Shown here in pieces: positions 26,368 to 36,717 of a stretch of DNA of 64,000 nucleotides. The stretch lies in the NCBI GenBank assembly GCA_021372865.1, contig JAJFTO010000014.1, forward strand, positions 146,654 to 210,653. Direction: 5' to 3'. Numbering within the stretch: position 1 is the stretch's first letter; each line of letters begins with the position of its first letter. The notes beneath the pieces were generated by a model. That model did no database searches, had not been told where the DNA came from, and saw nothing but the letters and a program-made list of their open reading frames with translations. This DNA comes from Porphyromonadaceae bacterium (GTDB taxonomy: Bacteria > Bacteroidota > Bacteroidia > Bacteroidales > Dysgonomonadaceae). The translations under genes and the position numbers were made by a program.

Positions 26368-26373
26368 ATTAAT

Positions 26374-27387
26374 CTAATTAAATGATTTTTCCGTTACCCA
26401 ATTTACTCTTTTGACATAAGGCATGGCAATCACGCCGAAAAGTCCGTAAAGGATCTGCCAGACCGACTGAATGGTGAACACTGCTCCCGCAAAAGCGAGT
26501 GCCTGATTTTCAGCCACTCCCAGTATCAGAAGCGAAGATATAACCACAAAATGCCAAGGGCCGATTCCACCCTGTACAGGTACGGAAATACCGATGTTGG
26601 TCATCGCAAATACAATCAGTCCCGCCAGAGGCCCAAGATCTTTGGTAAAATCGAATGCAAAAAAGCAAATGTAAAAATACAAATAAAAAAAGAACCAAAC
26701 CAGGATTGTGTAAATAATTATCCGCCACTTATCCTTCATCTTCCATATCAGTTGCAGGTCGTACTTCACTGTACATAAAAGATTTTTTATTTTCAACATG
26801 AAAGGTCTCTCCCTGAAAACAGTCAGCAATAACACCCCACCCAACACCAATACTCCAAGAAAAATATAGATCCACACGGAAGAAAAAAATCCGGACAACT
26901 TTTCTGCAAACTGGGGGTTATTTTGAAAATAGGATATGAAAAAGTCGATGTAAAGGATCACGCTGACAAAGATGATGAGCAATCCTGCCAATATATCCAT
27001 CACTTTGTCTACCAAAAAAGTTTCGAATGTTTTTCCAAAAGGTATCTTATCATATTTGCTGACCACGCCGCATCGCCAGATGTCACCGGCACGGGGAAGC
27101 ACAAAGTTGACGGCATAATTGCCCAGTGTGGCAAACACGATACTCTCCCGGGGTGGATGATAACCAAGCGATTTCACAAAAAGTTCCCATCTTAACCCCC
27201 TGAGTGCATTTCCAAGCAACCCGAAAATCAGGGATACAGCGATGATGCCGAAGTTGGCAGATTGCACGATCACCCACAACTCACCCATATCGGTATTACG
27301 GTACATCGCCCAAATAATCAACAATCCCAGCAGCAATGAGAGCACTGTTTTCAGTACACTCTTCACGGATTCTGCATTTATTTTCAC
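26374..27387 (-). CDS. Flippase-like multi-pass membrane protein (UPF0104/LPG_synthase_TM family)
   Basis: About 337 residues if started at the GTG at 27387. Another in-frame GTG at 27450 would add 21 residues. No ATG lies before the first membrane helix, so the start is uncertain. Eight or so hydrophobic helices are visible, with family marks NALRGLRWELFVKSLG, RAGDIWRCGVVSKYD, FLVDKVMDILAGLLI and the late GGIGPWHFVV. The family includes the membrane domain of lysylphosphatidylglycerol synthase and proposed lipid flippases. It lies first in the operon with pepD. Confidence 0.85.
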   Translation of the reverse strand: MKINAESVKSVLKTVLSLLLGLLIIWAMYRNTDMGELWVIVQSANFGIIAVSLIFGLLGNALRGLRWELFVKSLGYHPPRESIVFATLGNYAVNFVLPRAGDIWRCGVVSKYDKIPFGKTFETFLVDKVMDILAGLLIIFVSVILYIDFFISYFQNNPQFAEKLSGFFSSVWIYIFLGVLVLGGVLLLTVFRERPFMLKIKNLLCTVKYDLQLIWKMKDKWRIIIYTILVWFFFYLYFYICFFAFDFTKDLGPLAGLIVFAMTNIGISVPVQGGIGPWHFVVISSLLILGVAENQALAFAGAVFTIQSVWQILYGLFGVIAMPYVKRVNWVTEKSFN

Positions 27388-27488
27388 CTCACAGCTGTTT
27401 ATTTTCTGTATGACCTGAATCAACTCTATTATACAAAGAGATTCAAACACTTATTAATCAACAATGGCAACTTGTTTTTTAGAGGATG

Positions 27489-27523
27489 TTTGAATTAATT
27501 TATATAATAAAATGTTACCTTTG
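27489..27523 (+). promoter_or_regulatory. ksgA promoter
   Basis: TACCTTTG at 27516-27523 matches the Bacteroidetes -7 box. TTTG at 27489-27492 is a possible -33 box, with a rather long 23-bp spacer. Transcription would start near 27530, ahead of the ATG at 27559. Confidence 0.55.
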
Positions 27524-27558
27524 TGGCCGTAAAGATAAGGAATAAACGCCATATTGCA

Positions 27559-28365
27559 ATGATTCCGGTAAGAGCAAAAAAAAACCTCGGGCAGCATTTT
27601 CTCAGAGATGAGGAGGTCGCAGACCGTATAGCGGCCACTCTCGATGATTTTTCCTTCCTTCCCGTGCTGGAGGTGGGACCGGGTACCGGTATGCTCACAC
27701 GGTTCCTGCTGCGTAGAGAGAAGGACCTTACCGTAGTGGAAATAGACAGGGAATCCATTGATTACCTGCGAATAAATTTTCCGGAGTTGCAGGGCAGAAT
27801 CATTCAGCAGGACTTCCTCAAAATGGACCTCTCACGGCACTTTCGTGATGAGTTCTGCGTGATCGGCAATTATCCCTATAACATCTCCTCTCAAATTTTT
27901 TTTAAAGTGATCGATCACAAGGAGTTGATTCCTTGTTGTTCGGGAATGATCCAAAAGGAGGTCGCAGAGCGAATGGTTGCTTCACCCGGCAACAAATCAT
28001 ACGGTATTCTGTCGGTGTTGTTGCAGGCATGGTATGATGTGGAGTACTTGTTTACGGTGAACGAGCAGGCGTTCATTCCTCCGCCAAAAGTCAAATCAGC
28101 AGTCGTAAGGCTTACGCGAAACAAGCGAAAGCGGCTCAACTGCAACGAAAAATTATTCAAAACAGTAGTGAAGACAAGCTTCAACCAGCGACGAAAGATG
28201 CTCCGAAACTCAATCAAATCACTGCTACCCGACGAGAGTCCCATGCCCGACGACCCCATGCTCACAAAAAGACCCGAGCAACTGTCGATAGAGCAATTCG
28301 TACAACTGACAAACCTGTTGGAACCATTGATCGGACAGGCTCCCCCGGAAGAGAAAAATGACTGA
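27559..28365 (+). CDS. ksgA: 16S rRNA (adenine(1518)-N6/adenine(1519)-N6)-dimethyltransferase
   Basis: 268 residues from the ATG at 27559. An in-frame GTG at 27523 lies inside the promoter and is rejected. The N-terminus RAKKNLGQHFLRDEEVADRI is diagnostic. SAM-binding LEVGPGTGMLTRFLL and the catalytic NYPYNISSQIFFK (N-x-P-Y) follow, with the C-terminal helical domain ending FVQLTNLL. KsgA dimethylates two adenosines in the helix 45 loop of 16S rRNA, a checkpoint of small-subunit assembly. Confidence 0.96.
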   Translation: MIPVRAKKNLGQHFLRDEEVADRIAATLDDFSFLPVLEVGPGTGMLTRFLLRREKDLTVVEIDRESIDYLRINFPELQGRIIQQDFLKMDLSRHFRDEFCVIGNYPYNISSQIFFKVIDHKELIPCCSGMIQKEVAERMVASPGNKSYGILSVLLQAWYDVEYLFTVNEQAFIPPPKVKSAVVRLTRNKRKRLNCNEKLFKTVVKTSFNQRRKMLRNSIKSLLPDESPMPDDPMLTKRPEQLSIEQFVQLTNLLEPLIGQAPPEEKND

Positions 28366-28392
28366 TTATTCACGACTCAAAAAAGAGAGATC

Positions 28393-29337
28393 ATGGCGGA
28401 AATTAAATTATTTTATCACAAAGACGGAATCGTCAGATTAAGCCGCAGCCTCGATTTCCTGAAATCTAACCCCATACAGAACTTTCTGTGGATCGACCTC
28501 AACGACGTGGATGAAGAGGTGGAAAACGAACTGGAAGACTTTCTGAAGATATATATTCAGGAAGAGGAAGAGATGATTGAAATTGAGATGTCTTCACGTT
28601 ATATCGAGACAAACGACACCCTGGTAGTCAACTCCAACTTCCTGTTGTCGAATTTCGAAACTGATCCCGTATCGTTTATCCTGAAAAACAACATCCTTGT
28701 CACGGTACGTGGTGAAGAACTGATCTCATTTCACGAGACGGTAAAAAAAATATCGGCCAATCCCAAAAACTACCCCACCGGGGCACATGTGCTTGTGGCG
28801 CTGCTGGAAACACGGGTAGAGTTCGATGCGGACATGATTGAAAACATGACACAGAAAATCACCCAGTTAAGTAATTCACTTACCTTGCAGGAAGCCGATG
28901 AGGAACTACTCTCGGAGATCAAGAACCTGCAGGAAAAAACCATGTTGCTGCGTGAAAATATCATAGACAAACAGCGTGTCGTGTCGAGTATGTTACGCAG
29001 TGAGTTTATTCCCACGGAGCTGCAACCGAAGCTCTCCATCATCATCAAAGACATCAATTCGTTGATAGAACACATCAAGTTCAGTTTCGACAGGCTCGAT
29101 TATTTGCAGGATACTTTCCTTGGTTATGTAAACATTGAACAAAACAAGATCATAAAAATCTTTACCATCGTCTCAGTTATTTTCATGCCGCCCACCCTTA
29201 TCGCAAGTATTTACGGTATGAATTTCGACTTTATGCCCGAACTCGACAAGAAATGGGGCTATCCTGCTGCCCTCCTGTTCATGGTACTCTCCTCACTGCT
29301 TATTCTCTACTATTTCAAGAAACGAAAGTGGTTATAG
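28393..29337 (+). CDS. corA: CorA family magnesium/cobalt transporter
   Basis: A 314-residue channel protein. A large cytosolic N-terminal domain rich in acidic residues leads into the long stalk helix (~150-250). Two C-terminal transmembrane helices follow, the first ending in the pore signature YGMNFDF (G-M-N) after MPPTLIASI. The C-terminus YYFKKRKWL is a basic cytosolic tail. It starts 28 bp after ksgA and may share its transcript. Confidence 0.92.
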   Translation: MAEIKLFYHKDGIVRLSRSLDFLKSNPIQNFLWIDLNDVDEEVENELEDFLKIYIQEEEEMIEIEMSSRYIETNDTLVVNSNFLLSNFETDPVSFILKNNILVTVRGEELISFHETVKKISANPKNYPTGAHVLVALLETRVEFDADMIENMTQKITQLSNSLTLQEADEELLSEIKNLQEKTMLLRENIIDKQRVVSSMLRSEFIPTELQPKLSIIIKDINSLIEHIKFSFDRLDYLQDTFLGYVNIEQNKIIKIFTIVSVIFMPPTLIASIYGMNFDFMPELDKKWGYPAALLFMVLSSLLILYYFKKRKWL

Positions 29338-29349
29338 TTTAGTTGTTAT

Positions 29350-30225
29350 TCACTCCAGCATGAAGTGCATACCGGGTTGTTTCTCCTGAAAGATTGTGCG
29401 CAGGGGTTCCTCCAGTTCCGACGTGCGATAACCCAATAAGAGTTGCGTCAGCTCTCTTATATCTGTGTGAAGCAGAGGTTGTATGATGAAATTATTCCTA
29501 TTTGCCTTCCCATGCAGGATGGTCAGGGTATCGTTATTCTCCTGAATCAGTTGGTCTTCTACGACCACTGTGAACGATTGCTGCTCGTAACGCCCGGCAA
29601 AGAGATCACACAACCGTTCCGCATCGATCACGCGAGCCATACCGGAAAGTTTTTTCTTTTGCGGAAAATCAAAAAGCATTGCCTCCTCCACCATGGCCAG
29701 GAAATCATCATATGTTTTTTGCAGGGTCATATCCTTCTGCCGAAAGCATTCGTCGAATGTCCGGTAGGCTGCGTGTAAATCACCGGGAGACCTTTCAGTC
29801 AGCTCCTTCAGTGAGGGCAATGCTTCAATTCCTTCATCGAATGTCTTGGCAAAACCGAATTTATCGTAAAACCGCAGCAGCCACTTTTCCTGCGGTACCA
29901 GCAGGATCAGCGGCACACCCTTTAAACGGGCTTCCTCAAGGCTTCGAATCAGCAACAGCCTTGCATATCCCTTCTTTCGGGCTTCTGGCAATGTACATAC
30001 CCCCGACAGGTAGATCACAGGGATTTCAGTACCGCAGAAAGTGAACTGATAAGGTAACATCTGCAACGAAGCTACGGCCTTCTCTCCCTCCATATACAGA
30101 AGTGTCTGTTCATTCCGGTATTTGTGCCGGAAGTATACCTCCATGTAATTGTCGGGATCACCAAAAACAATTTTCCACATGTCCCAGACCTGCTGTTTTG
30201 TACTGTCATCGGCATACTGAATCAT
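29350..30225 (-). CDS. GNAT family N-acetyltransferase (Eis-like)
   Basis: 291 residues. Residues 1-130 form a GNAT domain with the acetyl-CoA loop LPEARKKGYARLLLIRSLEEA (a V-x-x-x-x-R/Q-x-x-G-x-A version) and a following YDKFGFAKTFD block. The remaining ~150 residues resemble the second GNAT-like and SCP2-like domains of Eis-type acetyltransferases, in shortened form. The substrate is unknown. It sits 22 bp downstream of the DUF2156 gene on the same strand. Confidence 0.8.
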   Translation of the reverse strand: MIQYADDSTKQQVWDMWKIVFGDPDNYMEVYFRHKYRNEQTLLYMEGEKAVASLQMLPYQFTFCGTEIPVIYLSGVCTLPEARKKGYARLLLIRSLEEARLKGVPLILLVPQEKWLLRFYDKFGFAKTFDEGIEALPSLKELTERSPGDLHAAYRTFDECFRQKDMTLQKTYDDFLAMVEEAMLFDFPQKKKLSGMARVIDAERLCDLFAGRYEQQSFTVVVEDQLIQENNDTLTILHGKANRNNFIIQPLLHTDIRELTQLLLGYRTSELEEPLRTIFQEKQPGMHFMLE

Positions 30226-30247
30226 GGGCTTTCAATTTTATATTGTT

Positions 30248-31147
30248 TCAGCTTTTCAGTCGGGCGTTGTATTTTTCCAGAATGATGTCGGGATGATAAG
30301 ACAGTTTCGCCTGACGCAAATTATCAATTCCCATATCCTCTTCACGATTCACATACATAAACTCTGCTGCTTCATTTTTAACGAATTGCTGATTGATCAT
30401 GCTGTATGCGCCATGAATGGTTGTGAACGCTTTCTCAACATGGACCACAATCGTATCCTGCGTAAGAGGTTCCCCAATAGAAAAGGCCGCTATTTCGTTA
30501 TTCACACAAAGAAGCCCTCCCCTGAGATTCAGATATTCAAAATTTTCCAGCATCAGCGTAGTGGCATAATCATCATAAACCAGGGAGGGATCCTTCTCCT
30601 CCATGTTCATCTTCATCCATTTGTCGAGCATCATTTTGCACTCTTTCACCAGCTCGGGGTTACCGGTTAACGTTTTATATTTCCAGTCGTTTTCTCTTTC
30701 AAACCGGTTGATATGATTCCGTTTACTTTGTAGCTTTTTCCCTTTCAGATGGATCAGTTTTTCGGTCGTGTAGATATAGTCCGATACACTTCTGTTAAGT
30801 TTGTACTCAAACATGCCGGGCATGGCGCTCTCAATCTCATTCATCATATCCTGCGTAAGGCCCCGGATTTGAAAGACAGAATCAAACGGTTTCTGATCGT
30901 CCATGATGAATGCGATCGCTTTTTTTATATCGCCCTCACCCACCGGTTTTAGATATGAATTCCGGCCGTTGTTGTCTTTAAAACGAATAAACAGCCACTC
31001 ATCTCTTACTGCGAACTGAGTGTCAAATTTTTTTCCCCAACAAAATAAATTGGTAAAGCAGAGATCAGAAGCTCTGTAATTTTGTTTTTCCAAATAAGAA
31101 TTGATCAGATCTCTGTCTTCCAGATCCAATGATTTAAATGAAAGCAT
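30248..31147 (-). CDS. DUF2156/LPG_synthase C-terminal-type acyltransferase-fold protein
   Basis: 299 residues from the ATG at 31147. The frame can be extended six codons to a TTG. Features of the DUF2156 (phosphatidylglycerol lysyltransferase C-terminal) family: SDLCFTNLFCWG, LKGKKLQSKRNHINRFERE, NLRGGLLCVNNEIAAFSIGE, HVEKAF and a C-terminal NREEDMGIDNLRQAKLSYHPDIILEKY. These double-GNAT-fold proteins transfer aminoacyl groups or have unknown acceptors. No membrane domain is attached. The GNAT gene follows on the same strand. Confidence 0.8.
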   Translation of the reverse strand: MLSFKSLDLEDRDLINSYLEKQNYRASDLCFTNLFCWGKKFDTQFAVRDEWLFIRFKDNNGRNSYLKPVGEGDIKKAIAFIMDDQKPFDSVFQIRGLTQDMMNEIESAMPGMFEYKLNRSVSDYIYTTEKLIHLKGKKLQSKRNHINRFERENDWKYKTLTGNPELVKECKMMLDKWMKMNMEEKDPSLVYDDYATTLMLENFEYLNLRGGLLCVNNEIAAFSIGEPLTQDTIVVHVEKAFTTIHGAYSMINQQFVKNEAAEFMYVNREEDMGIDNLRQAKLSYHPDIILEKYNARLKS

Positions 31148-31218
31148 AAGGCAGGCTATTTTCAAAAAGCGAAACGATTATTTCATTTCGCTTAAACATC
31201 TAAAGTGCAAATATGTTT

Positions 31219-32208
31219 TCAGAATTTTCTAAAACCGACTATTTCCCGTACGTCGGCAATGACTTTGGAAGCGCTCACGCGCGCCTTCTCAATACCTTCC
31301 GAAGTGACCTTACGCAAATAATTGTCATTTTTTTCAATTTCGAGTACCCGCTCACGAATGGGTGTGGTGACCCGGATAATATCCTCTGCCAACTGCTTTT
31401 TCAAGTCGCCGTAACGTATTTCACATTTGTTCCACTGATCATCGAAATGCTGCACCACATCAGGAGTTGAGACAGTGCGAAGAAGGGTAAAGAGATTCTC
31501 GATATAATCGGGCTTGGGTGAATTGGGAGCAGCAGGTCCGGCATCGGTAAGTGCCTTTTTTACTTTTTTCTCAATATCTTTTGGACTGTCACTCAGATAA
31601 ATGGCATTTCCTTCCGATTTTCCCATTTTTCCGCTCCCATCCAGGCCGGGGATCTTCACCAACTCCTCGCCAAAATTATAAGCTACCGGTTCTTTGAAAT
31701 ACTCCACCTCATAAAAGTTGTTAAAACGGCGCGCAAACCTTCGCGTCATCTCCAGATGCTGTTCCTGATCCTTTCCTACAGGTACCTTATCTGCGTTGTG
31801 AATGAGTATATCTGCCGCCATGAGCGTAGGGTATGTCAGCAGGCCGGCATTCACGTTTTCGGGTTGCTTGCGCGCTTTTTCCTTAAAAGAAGTCGTCTTT
31901 GAAAGTTCGCCCATATAGGCATGCATATTCAAATAAAGATAGAGCTCCGCGGTTTCATGCAGATCACTTTGGACATAGATCACCGATTTCTCCGGATCGA
32001 TACCGGCAGCCAGATAATCCACCAGTACATTTTTCACATTCTCGTGTAAAAGCTTCGGGTCGGGATGCGTGGTGAGTGAATGTATGTCGGCAATGAAAAA
32101 ATAGCACCTGTTTTCCTCCTGCATCCGTATAAAGTTACGCAATGCTCCATAATAGTTACCCAGATGTAATTTACCGGTTGAACGAATACCACTTAAAACA
32201 ATGTCCAT
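31219..32208 (-). CDS. trpS: Tryptophanyl-tRNA synthetase
   Basis: A 329-residue class I synthetase. HIGH-type motif KLHLGNYYG near residue 15, the TrpRS signature VGKDQEQHLEMTRRFARRFN, and KMSKS-type GKMGKSEGNAIYLSD. Length matches bacterial TrpRS. It charges tRNA-Trp. A leftward -7-like box TATCTTTG lies at 32256-32249, 40 bp upstream. Confidence 0.95.
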   Translation of the reverse strand: MDIVLSGIRSTGKLHLGNYYGALRNFIRMQEENRCYFFIADIHSLTTHPDPKLLHENVKNVLVDYLAAGIDPEKSVIYVQSDLHETAELYLYLNMHAYMGELSKTTSFKEKARKQPENVNAGLLTYPTLMAADILIHNADKVPVGKDQEQHLEMTRRFARRFNNFYEVEYFKEPVAYNFGEELVKIPGLDGSGKMGKSEGNAIYLSDSPKDIEKKVKKALTDAGPAAPNSPKPDYIENLFTLLRTVSTPDVVQHFDDQWNKCEIRYGDLKKQLAEDIIRVTTPIRERVLEIEKNDNYLRKVTSEGIEKARVSASKVIADVREIVGFRKF

Positions 32209-32384
32209 AATCTCTGTTGAAATATATTGAGCCCCCTAAAAGGGTTCACAAAGATAGTAAAATATCGGGAAAAACGAGAACCCTTTTTAGGGATGAAACA
32301 GTCTGGAATCAATACTGATTCTAAAAAAGGGCAATTAAAGAAATTTTTCCGTAAATAGTTCTTTCATATGATGCTGAAAAATAC

Positions 32385-32392
32385 TATTTTTG
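32385..32392 (+). promoter_or_regulatory. -7 box of the fumarate reductase operon
   Basis: TATTTTTG matches TAnnTTTG. The -33 position has TTTC (32362-32365) at a 19-bp spacing, a three-of-four match. The predicted leader before sdhC/frdC is about 85 nt. Confidence 0.55.
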
Positions 32393-32485
32393 TCGTCTGA
32401 AAGCAAAAATCCAAATAGGCTCAGGCAGGCTTTCTAAAAATTGAATCATCAAAAATCTTCAAAATAATTTTAAAAAAAGGACTTT

Positions 32486-33160
32486 ATGAGTTGGTTAATC
32501 AAATCATCTATCGGGCGGAAATTTGTACAAAGTATTTCCGGTCTCTTTCTGATTCTGTTCTTGTTGTTTCATGTATCAATGAACCTGGTACTTGTATTCA
32601 ATTTCGAAACCTACGATTTCCTTGCCAATGAAGTGTTGGGAGCTAACTGGTGGGCCATCGTGGGTACCGGGATTATCGCACTGGGGTTCGTTGCTCATAT
32701 CATCTATGCCATCGTGCTGACACTGCAAAACAGGAAAGCCCGTGGCAATGACAGGTATGCATCAGCCAGCAAGACCCCCACGACCTGGTCATCCCAAAAC
32801 ATGTTTGTTTTGGGACTTTTCATCCTGCTTTTTCTGATATTGCACTTCTACCAGTTCTGGTACCAGATGCAGTTCAAGGAACTCTTTATGCTTGATGGTG
32901 CCCGTCATGATAGTGCCATGCTGGTTGAGGAGGTATTTTCACAGGCCTGGGTTGTGATTGTATACATTGCCGCTTTCGTGGCCTTGTGGTTCCATTTGAC
33001 ACACGGATTCTGGAGTGCACTCCATACAGTTGGATGGAACAACACAATCTGGATGAAACGTATCAAAGTACTGGGAAATGTCATTTCCACTGCCATCTCC
33101 CTGGGATTCATCATTGTGGCACTGGCCATGCATTTCGGATTTTCCAATTTATTAGGATAA
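32486..33160 (+). CDS. frdC: Fumarate reductase/succinate dehydrogenase cytochrome b subunit
   Basis: A 224-residue membrane protein of the B-type (five-helix, di-heme) cytochrome b family: KFVQSISGLFLILFLLFHVSMNL gives the first helix and a heme His, with further His residues in FVAHIIYA, ILHFYQFWYQ, WFHLTHGFWSALHTVGWN and AMHFGF. It anchors the flavoprotein and iron-sulfur subunits that follow and passes electrons from menaquinol. The gene order C-A-B is that of the Bacteroides fumarate reductase. Confidence 0.93.
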   Translation: MSWLIKSSIGRKFVQSISGLFLILFLLFHVSMNLVLVFNFETYDFLANEVLGANWWAIVGTGIIALGFVAHIIYAIVLTLQNRKARGNDRYASASKTPTTWSSQNMFVLGLFILLFLILHFYQFWYQMQFKELFMLDGARHDSAMLVEEVFSQAWVVIVYIAAFVALWFHLTHGFWSALHTVGWNNTIWMKRIKVLGNVISTAISLGFIIVALAMHFGFSNLLG

Positions 33161-33178
33161 CGCAAGAATTATAATATT

Positions 33179-35122
33179 ATGAGCAAGATCAATTCAAAAA
33201 TACCTCAGGGTCCTTTGGCAGAGAAATGGACAAACTATAAGAACCACCAGAAACTGGTCAACCCCGCCAATAAAAGACGGCTCGACATCATTGTGGTGGG
33301 GACTGGACTGGCCGGTGCATCTGCTGCTGCATCTCTTGGAGAAATGGGCTTTAACGTGCTGAGTTTCTGCATTCAGGACTCACCGCGCCGTGCACACTCC
33401 ATCGCCGCACAGGGAGGGATCAATGCGGCCAAAAACTATCCAAACGACGGCGACTCAGTATATCGTCTTTTCTATGATACCATCAAGGGGGGTGATTATC
33501 GTGCCCGTGAAGCCAACGTGTACCGACTGGCGGAAGTATCGAACAGCATCATCGATCAGTGTGTGGCACAAGGAGTTCCCTTTGCCCGTGAGTATGGCGG
33601 ACTGCTCGACAACCGTTCCTTTGGTGGAGCCCAGGTATCGCGTACCTTTTACGCCCGCGGACAGACGGGCCAGCAGCTGTTGCTCGGAGCCTACTCCGCG
33701 TTGAGCCGCGCCATTCAAAAGAAACAGGTAAAACTCCATACCCGCTACGAGATGGTGGATCTGGTCATCATCGAGGGCCGTGCCCGCGGCATTATTGCCC
33801 GGAACCTGATTACCGGTAAGCTGGAACGTTTCAGTGCACACGCCGTGGTGATCGGCACGGGAGGTTATGGGAATACCTTCTTCCTGTCGACCAATGCCAT
33901 GTCCTCCAATGGTTCCGCAGCATGGCAATGTTATAAGAAGGGAGCCTATTTTGCCAACCCCTGCATGGCGCAGATTCACCCAACCTGTATTCCGGTACAT
34001 GGTGAGTTCCAGTCGAAGCTCACCCTCATGTCGGAGTCGTTGCGTAATGACGGCCGTATCTGGGTGCCAAAAAAGCTGGAAGATGCACAGGCCATCCGGG
34101 AAGGAAAGCTGAAGCCCACCGATCTGAAAGAGGAAGATCGCGATTACTATCTTGAACGTCGCTATCCGGCTTTCGGAAACCTTGTTCCACGTGATGTGGC
34201 ATCCCGTGCAGCCAAAGAACGCTGCGACGCCGGTTATGGCGTGGGTACAACCGGCCTTGCCGTATACCTCGACTTTGCCGAACCCATTCAGCGTTTGGGC
34301 AGGAATGTAGTGGAAGCCCGCTACGGAAACCTGTTCCAGATGTATGAAAAGATTGTGGACGAAAATCCTTACGAAACACCCATGATGATTTACCCCGCCA
34401 TTCATTACACCATGGGTGGTATCTGGGTCGACTATGAACTGATGACCACTATCCCCGGCCTGTTTGCCATTGGCGAAGCCAATTTCTCCGACCATGGAGC
34501 CAACCGCCTGGGTGCATCGGCACTCATGCAAGGACTTGCCGACGGATATTTCGTACTGCCATACACCATACAAAATTACCTTGCAGATCAAATCAGCGTG
34601 CCTCGCTTCAAAACCGACAGACCCGAATTTGATCAGGCAGAGAAAGAGATCAACGAGCGCATCGACCGGCTGATTAACATCAAGGGGAAGCACTCGGTAG
34701 ATCATATTCACAAACAACTGGGACACGTAATGTGGGAATTTGTCGGTATGGGACGTGATGCCGAAGGGTTGAAAAAGGCGATTGAAAAGCTAAAAGAGGT
34801 CAAAAAGGATTTTTGGACCAACCTCCGCATCCCGGGCAACAAAGAGTCGCTCAACGTAGAACTGGAGAAGGCTTTGCGACTGGCCGACTTCATTGAAATA
34901 GGCGAGTTGATGGCACACGATGCACTCGACCGCGAAGAATCCTGCGGCGGCCACTTCCGTCTCGAACACCAGACACCTGAAGGAGAAGCCTTACGGCACG
35001 ACGATCAGTTCTCATACGTCTCCTGCTGGGAATATCAGGGTGAGCAGAATGCTCCTGTCATGTACAAAGAACCGCTTGATTACGAATTCATTGTACGCCA
35101 GCAGAGAAACTACAAATCGTAA
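33179..35122 (+). CDS. frdA: Fumarate reductase/succinate dehydrogenase flavoprotein subunit
   Basis: A 647-residue flavoprotein. The FAD-binding Rossmann motif is [15 protein letters not shown], followed by the covalent-FAD histidine region [19 protein letters not shown]. The active-site region contains [17 protein letters not shown] and the late [11 protein letters not shown]. It reduces fumarate in anaerobic respiration or oxidises succinate. It starts 18 bp after the cytochrome b gene. Confidence 0.96.
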   Translation: MSKINSKIPQGPLAEKWTNYKNHQKLVNPANKRRLDIIVVGTGLAGASAAASLGEMGFNVLSFCIQDSPRRAHSIAAQGGINAAKNYPNDGDSVYRLFYDTIKGGDYRAREANVYRLAEVSNSIIDQCVAQGVPFAREYGGLLDNRSFGGAQVSRTFYARGQTGQQLLLGAYSALSRAIQKKQVKLHTRYEMVDLVIIEGRARGIIARNLITGKLERFSAHAVVIGTGGYGNTFFLSTNAMSSNGSAAWQCYKKGAYFANPCMAQIHPTCIPVHGEFQSKLTLMSESLRNDGRIWVPKKLEDAQAIREGKLKPTDLKEEDRDYYLERRYPAFGNLVPRDVASRAAKERCDAGYGVGTTGLAVYLDFAEPIQRLGRNVVEARYGNLFQMYEKIVDENPYETPMMIYPAIHYTMGGIWVDYELMTTIPGLFAIGEANFSDHGANRLGASALMQGLADGYFVLPYTIQNYLADQISVPRFKTDRPEFDQAEKEINERIDRLINIKGKHSVDHIHKQLGHVMWEFVGMGRDAEGLKKAIEKLKEVKKDFWTNLRIPGNKESLNVELEKALRLADFIEIGELMAHDALDREESCGGHFRLEHQTPEGEALRHDDQFSYVSCWEYQGEQNAPVMYKEPLDYEFIVRQQRNYKS

Positions 35123-35153
35123 GGTTTTTTAAACGACTCAAAAACAACCAATC

Positions 35154-35909
35154 ATGGATAAAGATATCAACATAAAAGTAAAAGTCTGGCGTCAGAACGG
35201 GCCCAAAGATAAAGGGCATTTTGAGACTTACCCGTTGGAAAACATTTCTCAGGGAAGTTCTTTTCTGGAAATGCTTGACATCCTCAACGAGAAACTCATC
35301 AATGAAGGGAAGGAACCTGTAGTGTTCGATCACGACTGCCGCGAAGGTATTTGTGGCATGTGCAGCCTCTATATCAACGGACACCCCCATGGTCCCGATA
35401 CCGGTATTACCACCTGCCAGTTGCATATGCGCCGCTTCAATGAGGGTGACACAATTACTGTGGAGCCGTGGCGTTCTGCCGGATTCCCGATTATCAAGGA
35501 TCTGATGGTCGACAGGTCGGCTTTCGACAAAATTATCCAGGCAGGCGGATATGTCTCGGTCAATACTGGCGGTGTACCCGATGCAAATGCCATACCCATC
35601 CCGCGTGACGACGCTGAGATGGCGATGGACGCAGCGGCTTGTATCGGTTGCGGTGCCTGCGTGGCAGCCTGCAAGAATGGGTCGGCGATGCTTTTCGTAT
35701 CGGCCAAGGTAAGTCAGCTTGCCTTGTTGCCACAGGGACGTGTGGAAGCTACCCGCCGTGCCAAATCGATGGTCGCCAAAATGGATGAACTGGGCTTCGG
35801 CAACTGTACCAATACGGGTGCCTGCGAAATGGAGTGTCCTAAAAACATCTCCATCACCAATATTGCGCGTCTGAACCGGGAATTTCTGAAAGCAAAATTC
35901 AAGGACTGA
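35154..35909 (+). CDS. frdB: Fumarate reductase/succinate dehydrogenase iron-sulfur subunit
   Basis: 251 residues. The [2Fe-2S] ligands lie in [20 protein letters not shown] and a later C in TTCQL. The [4Fe-4S] and [3Fe-4S] ligands lie in [17 protein letters not shown] and [17 protein letters not shown]. It relays electrons between quinone and flavin. It is third in the operon and ends before a strong terminator. Confidence 0.96.
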   Translation: MDKDINIKVKVWRQNGPKDKGHFETYPLENISQGSSFLEMLDILNEKLINEGKEPVVFDHDCREGICGMCSLYINGHPHGPDTGITTCQLHMRRFNEGDTITVEPWRSAGFPIIKDLMVDRSAFDKIIQAGGYVSVNTGGVPDANAIPIPRDDAEMAMDAAACIGCGACVAACKNGSAMLFVSAKVSQLALLPQGRVEATRRAKSMVAKMDELGFGNCTNTGACEMECPKNISITNIARLNREFLKAKFKD

Positions 35910-35930
35910 AATATCATAAAATATGTACTG

Positions 35931-35975
35931 AGAAAGCGTTGCCTCTCTTCACGAAGAGCAGGAACGCTTTTCCTA
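35931..35975 (+). terminator. Terminator of frdCAB
   Basis: AAAGCGTT pairs with AACGCTTT, with an inner CTCTTC/GAAGAG stem, and TTTCC follows. It lies 25 bp after the frdB stop. Confidence 0.75.
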
Positions 35976-36078
35976 TTTGGATTTTAATGTTTATTTAACA
36001 ACTTATTTCTGCTCTTTATTGTTTATCTTGTATCGCAGATAGAGATTTGCGATGATTAACAACAATCAGAATAGAGAT

Positions 36079-36714
36079 ATGAAAACAAAAACAATGTGCA
36101 AAACCGGCATGGTCCTACTCTTGTTGACCATGTTCAGCGTACCGGCCTTTTCCCAGATCAGGTTCGGTGTAAAAGCAGACGTGGGCCTGAACAATCCAAG
36201 TTTCAACAGTGATGCGCTCAAAGTTGAAAATATGACTTCGTACAGCATTGGCCCGTCCATCGAAGCCTTGTTGGCGCCTCTTGGCGTAGCCAACTTTGGA
36301 ATTGAAGCCTCATTGTTGTATAACGACAATCGCATGACACTTTCCCAACTCACCGGAGGAGAAGGAGAGAAAGATGTGTCGAACCGCTACTTGATGCTTC
36401 CGGTAAACGCCAAATTCAAATTCGGGATGGGCATGATTCCGCTCAAGTTATATGCTGCAGCAGGTCCCTACGCAGGATACCTGATTTCCGGAGATAAAAT
36501 TAGTATTCCGGACATAAGTGCAGATATCAAAGCCAAGGAATTTCAAGCTGGTGCCAACATAGGTGTCGGTTTTGAAATACTCCGGTTTATTCAGGTGGGT
36601 GTAAACTACCGGGTGCAGCTCACCGATAATTACTCGGTTGATGAACCAAACTGGAAAGATCCGCTTAACGGAAAATCGGAATCCTGGAATCTCACCGGGA
36701 CAATCTATTTTTAA
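36079..36714 (+). CDS. Outer membrane beta-barrel protein (porin-like)
   Basis: 211 residues from the ATG at 36079, which opens a clean signal peptide (CKTGMVLLLLTMFSVPAFSQ). An ATG nine codons upstream is less likely. The mature part alternates polar and hydrophobic residues as in OmpX/PorT-type barrels: IRFGVKADVGLN, YSIGPSIEALL, NFGIEASLLYN, YLMLPVNAKFKFG, LYAAAGPYAGYLI, GANIGVGFEI, IQVGVNYRVQL, and a last strand SWNLTGTIYF ending in the aromatic residue expected for BAM recognition. The cargo or function is unknown. Confidence 0.85.
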   Translation: MKTKTMCKTGMVLLLLTMFSVPAFSQIRFGVKADVGLNNPSFNSDALKVENMTSYSIGPSIEALLAPLGVANFGIEASLLYNDNRMTLSQLTGGEGEKDVSNRYLMLPVNAKFKFGMGMIPLKLYAAAGPYAGYLISGDKISIPDISADIKAKEFQAGANIGVGFEILRFIQVGVNYRVQLTDNYSVDEPNWKDPLNGKSESWNLTGTIYF

Positions 36715-36717
36715 TGC

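Noticed and set aside
27523..27558. GTG start for ksgA at 27523
   Set aside because: The codon overlaps the -7 box of the promoter and the added residues do not match the family. The ATG at 27559 does.
33455..34726. Long open frame (423 codons) on the minus strand
   Set aside because: It is the antisense shadow of frdA, which is certain from its motifs. The predicted protein has no recognisable features.
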